Below are positions 10,901 to 22,089 of a stretch of 64,000 bases of DNA, piece by piece. Positions within the stretch are counted from its first letter, which is position 1, and every line of letters starts with the position of its first letter. The position numbers and the translations under genes are program-made. Source of the DNA: Parelaphostrongylus tenuis (lineage: Eukaryota; Nematoda; Chromadorea; Rhabditida; Metastrongylidae). The stretch covers positions 62,001 through 126,000 of the forward strand of contig JAHQIW010006392.1 in the NCBI GenBank assembly GCA_019055375.1. Reading direction: 5' to 3'. Below the pieces are notes generated by a model. It was not told where the DNA came from and did not search any database. It saw nothing but the letters and a program-made list of their open reading frames with translations.

Positions 10901-13200
10901 TTAACAGTGAATAATATATAATTTTCGTCTAAAGTTCATTTACAGGTACAACGTTTACAAGGAATCCAACTTATCAAGGTGGAATGAGAAAACATACGTC
11001 TTATTAGTGTAATTTTTAGTCTGCAATCGTTTTCATTCCAATTCACATAGTGCATGATGTGCCCTTAAGAAAAGGTATGATATGCCCTTTAGAAAAGGAA
11101 ACTGTCTTTGAATATGTATGATTTGGAAGTAATCTTCGATCATTAGGTGTAAGAAATTGGAAGCAAGTTTTTACTAGAAACATGAGAGGCATTGCTGTGT
11201 TAATCTTTAGCAATATTTCAGAAGATTTGGATAAGGCTTTCTTTCATAGATTACCGCCATTCTTTCTACACCTTGTTAATTTGCAAGCGTCAACAAGATG
11301 AGAAGTTTTAGCAAAATCTGCCTTGAGACGATAATCATCAGTCTACACGTTTTAGAGCTTATCAAAGTGCAGATCTTTTCAGACAGCATTCTACAGAAGA
11401 CCCAGTATGAAGGAGATTGGATAAAACTTTCGCTATGCTAGTAGCGCCCCGTGTGACGGGCAAGAAATGTTAGCATTAGGTCTATAAAAGAATCACAGGA
11501 CAAAGGAAGGCATCTGCACATTCATGATGACACAAAAGACGTTCACTAACTAGGCATCTACTGCAGCAACTGTTCACTGTTATCGGAAACTACAGGAGAA
11601 ACCGGAAAAGCAGAATCCCAAACATTTTGTTCACTGAAAGCTGATCAGTGACCCCTGGTAGTCAATAGAATCGGAGTTGTATACCACTGAGAAAGTGGAA
11701 AGAAGAAATGAACGATATCATCATGTTGACTGTGATTTGAGAAGCGACCATCTGTCGTAGTTCTAGTTTATCAAAATCAAATGCTACATTCGGAGGAAGC
11801 CTTTTATAGATACAAGTGATCAAATGGCGGCCTCCTCTCAATTTAAGACGAACAACTAACAAATGGTATCTACATTTGTGTGGCTTCGCAGTTCAGACGC
11901 ATCTTTTTCATTGAATTTTCAATGTACACAATGTCGTTATTCCTTTTGATCATTAAGACGTGCTTGGTGAACGCATGGGGATATAAAGATTACGTTCAGA
12001 ATTTTTATTAGACATATTACGACATGTGATGATCTTTTACTAGAGATGATTTGTTTTAAAACAGAACTGCAAGTTTTAAGTGAAGATGGTATTTACTGGA
12101 AATACGTAGCATTGGATTTCTGAATGATATCCAGTATTTACTACTAGGGAAAGCTTTGAAGGATGTTTTTGTTATTGTCTTTTTGCTAGTTACTGTCAGT
12201 AAGTTGCATACCGCACTTGTATTATATATCGTATAGGTGTATGCCATAAATTGTGAATGGAGGATAGTGAAATTTGTAAATGGAGGATAGCGAAATGATG
12301 AGTGATGCAAGCTATCATAAAGCAAGATGCTGGTTCAACCACGTTGATTTTGTGGTGGCGCGCGGCGAGCGAAGCTCGTTACGACGACATTGTGGTAGTT
12401 CTCTAATGAAATTTAGAATCTTATCGCCACTAAAAAGAGTTTAGTCGTGAGAGATAAAGAAAATATGATAAAAGAAACTTCAATAAGACTATATTAGGTT
12501 GAACCAGTCGAAACAATGAAACGAAATCTTCTTCAAAAGTGGTACTGCACGTCGTAATGCAATGCGATTTTAGCGACACTTTAGAGAAATTTACCAAAAT
12601 TAGTAGACTTTAGAAGTTTAAATTCTAATATAGTTGTAAGAAAGACTTTCGTCTACTGTCTTATGAGTGAAAACTTTTATAAATCCACTTGAACTCTATA
12701 TGAATGTCGTTTCGTTGTCGCAACCACGAAATCCCGCCAACTTACTTTTCTAAACAGCATATTTTTGGAAGAGAAATCTCAGATGCTTAAAAGAAAATCA
12801 TATTTCGGACTTTTATGGAGCAATTTCATGCCTTCTTGTTCACATTTATCCACACTTCACTCACATTTAATCATTATTTCCTATAGCAATCACCTCTCTT
12901 CATTGCTATGAATAGGCGTCCGTAATCAATAATCAATATAATATCGCCAAATTATAAATTATATTAACAGTATGTACTTCCTAATAAAATTTTACGAGAT
13001 AAATTTTCCAGTTTTGGTATAATCTCATGACAAATACCTCAAAATCATCATTCTGGTGGTAAGTTACAGGCAATGGATAGTTTGCAGAAGAATAATGCTG
13101 TACACTGCATGCGATGCCAGCAAACTTTCCCCATTTTTTCATTATCAGCTTATTTCAGGAGTTGGGACCTTTATATAATATAGAAATTATTTTGCTTTAT
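10900..13200. other. No recognisable feature
   Basis: Repeat-derived or intergenic AT-rich sequence downstream of the RTE copy. No open frame has coding features that I can support. Confidence 0.45.
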
Positions 13201-13205
13201 TCTTT

Positions 13206-13500
13206 CAGCGAGAGAGCGTATGGAGCAGTGGTAGTAGGTGCCCTGCGTCGCACACAAGGTCGATGGCTCGATCTCGCGCTCATGCCTCACCAAGCCATCC
13301 ATCCCTGTGAGATCGGTGAATTGGTACCGCACTGGTCGTAGACTTGTGTGCGAGGATAAGCAGCATTGACTCGATTTAGCGAAAGGCCACCGCGAGTCTT
13401 CGTAATGGCCAGATGTGCACTCAATCACCTCAACCGAAGTTATAATTTGGAGACGATTGCGTGGCCTATCCTTCAGGAATTGTTCAATACCGACAGCCTT
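13206..13500 (+). repeat. tRNA-derived SINE, copy 4
   Basis: Plus-orientation copy. The A-box region reads ATGGAGCAGTGGTAGTAGGT and the B-box region GATGGCTCGATCTCGC. It carries the body GGTACCGCACTGGTCGTAGA and tail TGCACTCAATCACCTCAACC. The overlapping open frames on both strands are shadows. Confidence 0.8.
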
Positions 13501-13812
13501 ATCCTTTATCCTTTTATCCTATGTAAGTTTTAAGTATTTTATCATCTTGTATTGCGCTACAACATCATTTATCAAGGCAGCATTTATCTTTGGGCAATGG
13601 CGCTGATTCAGGTGTTCTGTGCATTCCTTTTTGGTTGATTTCTCAAGACGAAATACTATCTATGTCGGATTCCAACTTTTTCAAATAACTTCAGCAGAAT
13701 CATGTGTAGCCGGTCGCACTGCCCATAACTTCATGAGAGACCTGGTCTGCTATCTGCTTCCAAAGAATATCATTCCTCCTTTACTCATTTGAGTAATTTA
13801 TCTTTTGCATAG

Positions 13813-14169
13813 CATGTTCGAAATGCCAAAGGGGAGATCGATGATGAAGCTGATGAGAGCATGGAGGACAATGCATTTGTGGCAGATACTGGGGTCACGT
13901 ATATCCTTCTCACCCAAGACCCTTCCCTTTGATGACGACAAGCAGGTGTTCAAAGCGACCTATTGCTCACATGCAAAGAGCAAGCCAACTTTGATAGACT
14001 GTCCCTGACCATTCATTACGAGCTGATTGATGGGAACGCAAATATGTGTGATGAATCGAAGAGAGCTGGATCGAAAAACACTATAGCTCAGTGCTGTGAA
14101 AAAGGGTACAAACGTTCTGATTGGAGAGATTTCGCAGTTTCTGATAAATGTGATTGCAGAAGTTTTTGA
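13813..14169 (+). CDS. Possible coding exons of an unknown Cys-rich protein
   Basis: After the acceptor-like TTTTGCATAG a frame opens at 13813 with the acidic stretch GEIDDEADESMEDNAF and closes at 13930-13932. A second open block in the same frame, after AAGCAG at 13945, runs 73 codons to TGA at 14167-14169. It contains LSLTIHYELIDGNANMCDE and a cysteine-rich end (AQCCEKGYKRSDWRDF, KCDCRSF). The splice phase between the blocks could not be made consistent, so a frameshift, a missing exon or a pseudogene is likely. A third open fragment just upstream (13697-13789, ESCVAGRTAHNFMRDL) may belong to it. No family recognised. Confidence 0.4.
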
Positions 14170-14538
14170 CCGTTCAATAAATATTTTCAACAAAATATTC
14201 ACGACATCAAAGAAATATTAAATTTAGTGACGAACATGCAGAAAATGTGCTTTTTAGATCTACTTTTACAAGGTTTTTGAAACAAAGAGAAAAGAACAGC
14301 TAGAAGGCTTTGCATTTCTAGGTATGCACCTTTTTCGAAAAAAGGGATTTTTGGTATATGAGCTTTTTTAAAGGAAATTCGCTTATAGAACTCTCCTCAG
14401 CAATATAGAATCTTTCGTGCTGATGAAGCATGCTTAGAATACAAAATCTATTTCATAAGATTAGACAAAGTTTGCGGTGGATTTGAAACAACGCACTGCA
14501 AGAGCAAAAAATTGGAAGGATGAAGCTTTTCGCGTCGG

Positions 14539-14812
14539 AGAAGCTTTGAGGGGTGCACCATGCACTTGTTTCCGAATTACTTACTCGTTTGAGGTGATTA
14601 TGTGCATATCTGGCCTTGACATTGACTCGCTGTGGCCTACAGAGATATTGAGCCAGTGCTGCCTATACTCATAGACAAGTTCGGCACTAGTATACAAATC
14701 GAAGAGAATGGAGAGCTTGGTGAGCTATGAATGTGACATTATACCAATAACTTCGTGCACAATGTAAAACACCTCCAACCACTGCGCCATTTGTGCTCTT
14801 GAGCTCAAAGTC
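14539..14812 (-). repeat. tRNA-derived SINE, copy 5
   Basis: Minus-orientation diverged copy with ACTCGTTTGAGGTGATTATG, TGAGCCAGTGCTGCC and the reversed A-box end CACCTCCAACCACTGCGCCA. Confidence 0.75.
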
Positions 14813-14819
14813 ATCTCTT

Positions 14820-15840
14820 TTTTGCTAGTGAAGCTTAATACAAAACTTTCCTCATACATGAGGTTTAATACTAGATGTTCCAGTTTTCGAGCTTTGAATA
14901 ATCACTACTAGTGTAATAATCTAATGAAAAAGCTTTGCTGAGTGTACAAGGAGAGAAAGTACGAACACAATCACACGATGCGATTGCATTCCATTCAGTT
15001 CGTAGGGATTAGTAGACCTTTTCAAAAAGCTGGAAGTCTTTTCACTAAAACAATGTTTTCATGTGCCCCTTCAGTACTAATATATCTAATGCAATTTAGA
15101 GTATAATTGCATAACAACAATAATTCCGCTGTGAAGTTCAAAAAAAAGACCACGATTTATTCCTATTACTATTCCATAAGCATTTGGGAGCTAAAATCAG
15201 TGAACTGTATAAATATATTTGAAACTGTCAATAAAAAATCGACAGAGAGATGTCAAATGATGATACTATCAACAATTCTCAAACTTTTTGCTCAACCTAA
15301 TAATCAGCAACTTTGTAGCTGCGACACATCAGAGTAAAAAAAACCGAAGAAAAACCCTGCTGTCGTCAAAAAAGTAATTTTTAGCAGGAGATAGTACACT
15401 GGTCAAGGCTCTATCCCGCCTCCCACCCTGTAATAGCTGTCTGGAAGAGAATCGGTTAAAGTGGACGAACTGTCTACTTTGAAACTTCAAAGGGAGTGAA
15501 TACGTCTTATTTTTACAGTCAAAGAGTTTGGAACGTGTCTTCAGCATTATCAAGTAATTGGTTACTACAAAAGAATGTTAAAACTACAGCTTTTGCTAAT
15601 AATTGACGGTTGCAAAAAACCTTCATCATAGCCTTTATGAACGTTTTTCTGCCATCTTAGGTAAAAATGACAATATCATCATTTATCATCAAATCAGTAA
15701 ATTTCTTTGACACTTCTCCAAATAACTCGTCGCATCGTCGTCGTTGGAGTGTATTTCCGCTCGTGAGGCGGTGATGTAGAACAGAGGATTATTTCACAGA
15801 ATGGTTGCAGGCTTGGAGTAAGTTCGCTATTTCCATTCAT
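14820..15840. other. No recognisable feature
   Basis: AT-rich sequence with only scattered short open frames. Confidence 0.45.
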
Positions 15841-15847
15841 TCTTTAG

Positions 15848-15962
15848 ATAAAAGACATCGATATCAGCTATCGCCGAAGCAATGAGCGAGACTGAGAAAA
15901 TTTCCTGTTCCGCTAACCTTGTGAATACAATCTTTTTCACGGTGGATTTCGTGATTTTTTTT
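15848..15962 (+). CDS. Possible first coding exon with one membrane segment
   Basis: An acceptor-like CATTCTTTAG (possible trans-splice site) precedes an ATG at 15882. The 27-codon frame ends exactly at a perfect donor (TTT TTT|GTAAGT at 15963). It reads MSETEKISC followed by a hydrophobic run NLVNTIFFTVDFVIFF. A cysteine just before a TM1-like helix is the layout of a tetraspanin N-terminus, but no further tetraspanin exon (for example the CCG loop) was found downstream. It may be an exon remnant or a chance match. Confidence 0.3.
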
Positions 15963-16739
15963 GTAAGTTTTCATGATTTACCAAATTCGTCTTCTTCTCA
16001 ACAATACTCTTAATGATGGAGAAAAATAAGCTCGCTTTGAGGAATACCTAGCTGAACAAGATATTTCGTCAACTTTTCCAGATCGAAGCAGTAAGTGGTA
16101 TTCCAGTGCTGTGAGAGATTTGGACTGATATCTTTGGTCATAAATGGCTTACCACGGAATTCAACAATGCTGAGTCAACCCGTTTAGACTTCGGAAACCA
16201 GAAACTATCTCGTATTTTCTTTCTTAGCGATCGAAACCGTGATTGTTTTATTCAGAATGAATCACGTACATCGGCAGCCTTCTTTGCACGGAACGTATCA
16301 AAACCGGATACTGTGTCTTCAAGCTGCTTTTCTCGTTTCTTGGACATTTAGTTTACTCTCATTTATACAAGGTCTTTAAGAATGATTTCTGTAAACAGAT
16401 AGCTAGTTGATCGCTTACTTTTTGGCGCTTCTTTTTGTTGTACAGACAGTCTCGCCTTCATTTTCAAAACGCAATCCATTCAATCTTTGAGAGAAACAGC
16501 GAAACTTCGCTAACCCTAATCAACGACATCACAAGAAACATGCCCTTTTTGAATAGAAATAGTCGGCTTGATGACTAGTTTTTATTTCAGTCAAAATCAG
16601 AAAAAAAAAACACTGTACAACTTCAAAGGAGAGGGAAAGGTCAATTATTGGCAAATTTTATGCTATCATGGGACAGATTTTAAAAGTAGTTGCTGCTCCC
16701 ATCAGCTCCACCGAGTTTCGTTTGTTGTGAAATGTATTG

Positions 16740-17265
16740 AATGAAATAAATTTTTCGTTTCAAGTGTTTTCTTAAGACCACTGCTCAAATTTCAATATGC
16801 CTGATAATTACTATTTGAGCCACGCATGTCAGTGGTCTATCAATGAGGGCCGACTTATAGAGCCCGATACACGTGTTTCCATCTTGCGATCTCGTCAGTC
16901 GTGCAGTTGCCCGTCTTTACGTCTATCGTATATCTTTTGAAAACTTGAGCAGTGGTCTTAAGAAAACACTTGAAACGAAAGACATCATATTTTGAACATA
17001 CCAGCCAAGAGCATTCGAGTGTACAACACTATGTGTTCGTTGAAAATTTCACTGGACATAGAGTGTAAAACGTTCGCCGTCGCTAACTCTTAGTGTGGGG
17101 ACTGGAGCTCCCACAGAGATTAGCAAAAGACGAGAAAGGGTATCTGCCCGACTGACGAGATCGCAAGATGGAAACACGTGTATCGGGCTTTATAAGTCAG
17201 CCCTCATTGATAGACCATTGACATGCGTGGCTCGAATAGTGATTATCAGAAATAAATTTTGTAGG
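16740..17265. repeat. Foldback element 1
   Basis: Long inverted repeat. The left arm (about 16760-16905) includes GATACACGTGTTTCCATCTT and GCGATCTCGTCAG. The right arm (about 17153-17262) has the reverse complement CTGACGAGATCGCAAGATGG and ACACGTGTATCGGGC. The edge GTGTTTTCTTAAGACCACTG recurs inverted at about 16935-16975, so the element carries a nested terminal copy. It is related to the block at 18130-18790. No transposase is visible. The open frame at 17095 is a shadow. Confidence 0.75.
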
Positions 17266-17269
17266 ACCC

Positions 17270-18125
17270 AGAAATTTTGGGTACAGAGTGAACTTTACAT
17301 CGGAAAAATTGTGTTTTTATATGATGGCGGGTCACATAAATAGAACATATAGAAAGTTGCTTGGAAAAACGCTCTTACTACTGAAAATGTTCTTCCCCAC
17401 CTTCTTGCAAGTACGCATATCGGAAATTTATGAAGAGCTGGATCTTAAAATTAGGAAGCAACCTGACAATTTGAGCTTTACAGCACCACAACTCGATTTC
17501 AGAGTTTATCCATAACAATGATGACTGGTGCACAGCAGCTTCTTTCTACTAACTCATTTGTTTGCTCTCTATCGACTATATCGCACCCGAATACACAGAT
17601 GCTAGCTATATTTACCGCTTGCGTATTCGTGAGTTGTTTGCGAAGCGACCTGCCAAGGATGAACATCCATATTCTTTGGATCCCTGAGACGATCTTCATA
17701 CTTGCTGAGAGGCAGTGCATGTATGCCTGTTTGCTCTTTTATTTCCTATGTATGAAAATTTTTTAGGTGCGAAGTCTTATATAGAGCAACGTTTCATACT
17801 TCCCTATATACGATAACTATTTTTTGGGCAAAGCCTTAATTGAGTTTGTATTAATATTCAAGCTTTAGTGCTCCTCATGAGTAAATACATGCTTTGCAAC
17901 ATCAGTTTCTCAGTAACGATAGTTTTGAGAGATTTATTCTTCCCAATAGCCCTAATTGCTTATTTAGAAGTGAATACAGGAAATCTGAGCTCAATAGTTT
18001 TATATTAGAACACATATTCTCGTAGTGGACAAATATATCTTTCCGCTTACTCAATAGAGAATTTGTAACATTTATTGACTGTCGCCCGGCAATCTGCACA
18101 GCTCGTTTTCGATTTGTTGATTGCG
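17270..18125. other. No recognisable feature
   Basis: Sequence between two foldback elements. Several 73-82-codon open frames overlap on both strands, and none has splice context or a recognisable domain. Confidence 0.4.
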
Positions 18126-18129
18126 TCAC

Positions 18130-18790
18130 GACGATACCTTTCCTTTGAGTGCTTTATTAAGACCACGCTTAAATTTCAAGAGATCCTTTCATTATTATTT
18201 GAGCCAACATGTCATGTGGTCTGGTAAGGGCTCTTGTACACCCCGAGACACGTGTTTCGTCCTTACAGACTCATCAACCGGGCAGAACCCGTCGTCTGTC
18301 GATCTTTTTATTGTCAGTTCTCTCGGAAGCGTTACACTACTTATAGAGAGTTGTCGACGACGTACGTTTTACACTCTATGTCAGGCGAAATTTTCACCTA
18401 ACACAAAGTGTTTTCGCACTCGATTGCTAGCTGGCTGGTATTTTTATCATATTATACCCTTCCTTCGAGTGCTTCATTAAGACCACGCTCAAATTTCAAT
18501 AGATGCTTTCATTATTATTTGAGCCAACATGTTAAGTGGTCTGGTAAGGGCTCCTGTACAGTCCGAGACACGTGTTTCGTCCTTACAGACGTCGTCGACA
18601 ACTCTCTATAAGGAGTGTAACGCTTCCGAGAGAACTGACTATAAAAAGCGACAGACGACGGGTTCTGCCCGGCTGATGAGTCTGTAAGGACGAAATACGT
18701 GTCTCGGGCTGTACAAGAGCCCTTACCAGACCACATGATATGTTGGCTCAAATAATGATGAAACGTCACGACGATAGTCTCTGAAAACAA
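18130..18790. repeat. Foldback element 2 with duplicated terminus
   Basis: The left arm (about 18165-18375) contains CGAGACACGTGTTTCGTCCT, GGGCAGAACCCGTCGTCTGT and CTCTCGGAAGCGTTACAC. The right arm (about 18588-18770) contains the exact-sense reverse GTGTAACGCTTCCGAGAGAA, ACAGACGACGGGTTCTGCCC and AGGACGAAATACGTGTCTCG. A third, direct partial copy of the terminus (AAGACCACGCTCAAATTTCA) lies at about 18478-18590. Open frames here are shadows of the repeat. Confidence 0.8.
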
Positions 18791-19261
18791 TTTTTCTTTT
18801 CTAGTACGTCAATTATACGCTTTTTCTGTTACCAGCCTAGTGTTCTGTTCCTTTAGAGTTTCTACTTGAAAATTTATATTTCATATGAACTTTAGATAAT
18901 TCCTCATCAGTAAATATGCCGAAGATCTGCCAAATACAAACACGACACATTAGCTTTGTTCATCACTTTTTATGAAACATGTTAAACATTGTTTCAAAGA
19001 GCTAAATGCAATGTTCTCACATTTCATGCCACTTAAATCTTCTGTTTGATTCGTCGTCTTGCGAGTTCCATTGTAATTGTGGCCAATTCCTCGCACTAAC
19101 AATAAGTTGGGTCACATCTTCACTATCTATAGCCTCCTCACACTCAATGCCACACTAAATGCTAGTCAGAAACAGTTCCCAATGGAGGCCTGAACATGAT
19201 TCTTTGGTTAAACTAATTTTCCGAAACTATAACAATCGCTACAACTGTACGTGACAATGTA

Positions 19262-19545
19262 AGCGCCGGTGGCACTGTGGTTGGAGGTGTCCCGCGACAA
19301 TATGTGACCGATGGTTCGATTCCGCGCTCAAGGCTCATTAGGACATTCCATCTTTCCGGAGTCAGTGAATTGGTACCAAGCATGTTCGAGAATGAATTGG
19401 GACTGACTTGATACACTTAGGCTACCGTGAGTCCCCACTGTAAAGGCCATATATACATAATTCAATCATCTTAAACGAAGACAAAAATTGAAAACAGATG
19501 CATGATGCATCCCTGAGCCATTGATCAACATCAAAAACTTCATCT
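19262..19545 (+). repeat. tRNA-derived SINE, copy 6
   Basis: Plus-orientation copy with A-box-like CCGGTGGCACTGTGGTTGGA, B-box-like GATGGTTCGATTCCGCGC, and the tail near GATCAACATCAAAAACTTC. Confidence 0.8.
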
Positions 19546-19967
19546 CCTGTAGTGAGCGCTGCGTCAGGTATTCGTCGAATAGTACGCACTAAAGATTGAA
19601 TCTTCACAACATGACTGTGTTCATTAAATCGAAGAGGTGAATTGAAACATGTTGTGATTACGAAAACACGCAGTCTAATGCAACACTCTGACAGATAACG
19701 TGTAGAGCGGCGGGCTAGTCAATCACCACCGCGGCATTAACAATAGAGCCATCTTCATTTCGCTATGTTTCCGCATTTGAGCTCAGTGGAGCTGTTTTCA
19801 TAAGAGGAAGTGCAAGCCAAGCGGAACGAAATTGCCCACTTCGACAACTATGCCAAAAAAATTTGTGTTTAACTGAGCTTCCAGCAATGATGTTTATGGA
19901 GAGCAGAGTGTATTCTGAGTCTTTCTTCATGCTTAAAGGAAATGAAGGATGGAGGATGAATTTCTTG

Positions 19968-20252
19968 GCGTTGATCAATCCCTGACGGATGCGCCATGCA
20001 TTGGTCTTCAATTTATAAGTTCGCTTGAGGTGATTGAATGCATATCTGGCTTTTACAATGACTCGCGGTAGCCTCCCTTTGAATCGCGTCAGTGCTGCTT
20101 ATCTACCCAGACAAGTCTGAGACCAGGCTGGCACCAGTTTGCCGACCACGGAGAGATGGATGGCTTCGTGAGCCATGAGCGCGAAATCGAACCACTGACC
20201 TCGTGTGAGGCGTAGAGCACCTCTAGCTTCTGCGCCACATGCGTTTTTGCTT
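19968..20252 (-). repeat. tRNA-derived SINE, copy 7
   Basis: Minus-orientation copy containing CGTTGATCAATCCCTGACGG, GATGCGCCATGCATTGG, AGTTCGCTTGAGGTGATTGA and the reversed head TCTAGCTTCTGCGCCACATG. It sits about 420 bases from copy 6 in the opposite orientation. Confidence 0.8.
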
Positions 20253-20259
20253 TCCATAC

Positions 20260-21415
20260 TTGATGGAATGAATTTTTTTGCATTCTCCAGACATGAGCTG
20301 CATACACATGCTGATGCATATACGTGTATTTGCTCATGGGGAGCACTGAAGCTTGAAGGTTAGTACAGACTCAACTAAGGTCTCACCCGAAATATTGTAT
20401 CGCATATAGGGAAGTATAAAACACTTCTTTATATGAAACCACTAACCTAATATTATTTTCATATATAGGGAGGAAAACAGCAAAGAAGCCAACATGCATT
20501 GTATTTCGGGAAATATGCGGACCGCCTCACGGATCCGAAGAATATGGAAGTGACTACTTGTCAGGTCACTCCGCAAATTAGATCGGAATATGTAGTAATT
20601 ATAGCTCGGCATGCCTTACATGATAACTGGTTTTTGTGTCTAAACTTATATAATCCCCCTCTGTGATGTTGAGACAGATGGCACATTTTCGGTCACAAGG
20701 ACAATCATTCAGGTAATGAGTTCCTGGAAATGAAAGTTTCATCATTTTATAGCGCGAAAACTTCAGTTTATAAGCAAATAATGCAGACTTCCATAGAGTC
20801 CAACTACGAGCTCAGATCAATTGGTTCAAAGTTGAAAGTGGACATCATTTCCCTATTATATGCTCACTGAAGCCAGATAGTCGCCTGAGTGATATTTCCA
20901 TTGAGTATATGTACCATTAGTTTACTATAGGGTTTTCATCTACTAAATTTACCACTTTCAAAAGTATGGAACGATTGGATTAAAAGAGGACTATCTCCAA
21001 AAGGGTAGCAGTTTCGCGGGAGTGGGTTGAGTGTTTACTTTTTCATAAGCATCCCTACGTTAACCCGTTTGGGATGGCATGCTTGCGTACCAGAATATAT
21101 AGAAGCCACTGCGTTAGGCAAAACCTCTCCACCTAATTCTTAGTAACCATTCGACAGCCTGAGGTACTGCTATTTCAAAAATGAAATGTTCCTTCGGAAC
21201 TCGTGTGATTTGTTTGCTCGCCTGGTGTCTGTGTATGGCTTTTGGTAGATTTTTAACAGTCATTAGATACCAAAATACAGCGACGCTTGCAACACGACGT
21301 CTAATCATGCACTGTCAAACAAAGGATTCCTGTCTTTTGTTCTGTCGATGACCAACGTGGACAAATCCTAGCGCATTCCGTCGGCCTGCTAACAATATTC
21401 CCTTCTTATTAGGAA
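20260..21415. other. No recognisable feature
   Basis: AT-rich sequence. No gene or repeat boundary can be supported. Confidence 0.4.
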
Positions 21416-21419
21416 GTAA

Positions 21420-21981
21420 TAAGTTGGGGAAAAGTTCTGAAAAAATGCTTATAAACATTTATTTATCCACCTATTACACCCGAACAAAGACAAAACTAAT
21501 AGTCAAAGTACTCCCCTTCAACTTCAAGCACTTCCTGCCACTTCTCCGGAAAAAGGTCGATTTCGTGAGCATGAAATTGCGAATTCTTGTTGTTGAAGGA
21601 ATGAATGAGCGAATTGTGCAATTCAGTATCGCTACCAACCTTTTCGTCGCGCAACCAGTGCTCCAGTGAACAAAACTTTGTTCACCTTCGTCAAACTTCT
21701 TGTCTTGAACCAAATGTACACAGTACTTTTTGCCAACTGTCTTCGCCCTACGCCAGATTGATGCGTTCACTTGCCACCGTTGCATTTGAACCCAGCGGCC
21801 ATTCGTGCATCATCAACAACCTAATTTGCTTCCTTGTTAACTGCGTCTTAAAATAAGATGATAAATTATACACCAACCAGCGCGGGAGAAGACGGCTTCC
21901 TAATGAGCCTAAAAACATTAAAAAAATGGCCGACACCCAAAAAAGCTGCAAGCATTTTCTCAAACTTTTCCTCATCCTGTT
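21420..21981 (-). mobile_element. Internally deleted mariner element, copy A
   Basis: About 560 bases bounded by imperfect inverted termini (left AAGTTGGGGAAAAGTTCTGA, right a reverse-complement match around AAACTTTTCCTCATCCTGTT). Read on the minus strand it begins with a mariner transposase N-terminus (LTRKQIRLLMMHEWPLGSNA, the usual LGxNAxxxAxxIN helix-turn-helix segment). It then jumps to the extreme C-terminus (EVLEVEGEYF-like end encoded near 21500-21560), so the catalytic domain is missing. It is a non-autonomous deletion derivative of the same type as 50602-51185. Confidence 0.75.
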
Positions 21982-22089
21982 ACGTAGTACCTGATGCGTC
22001 AGTCTATTTCAAGCACCAGCATAATTTAGGCCAGATGCGAGTTCAAATTCTGAAAATGCTTTCGTGTCTCTTCTAGCAGAGCTTCTTTA

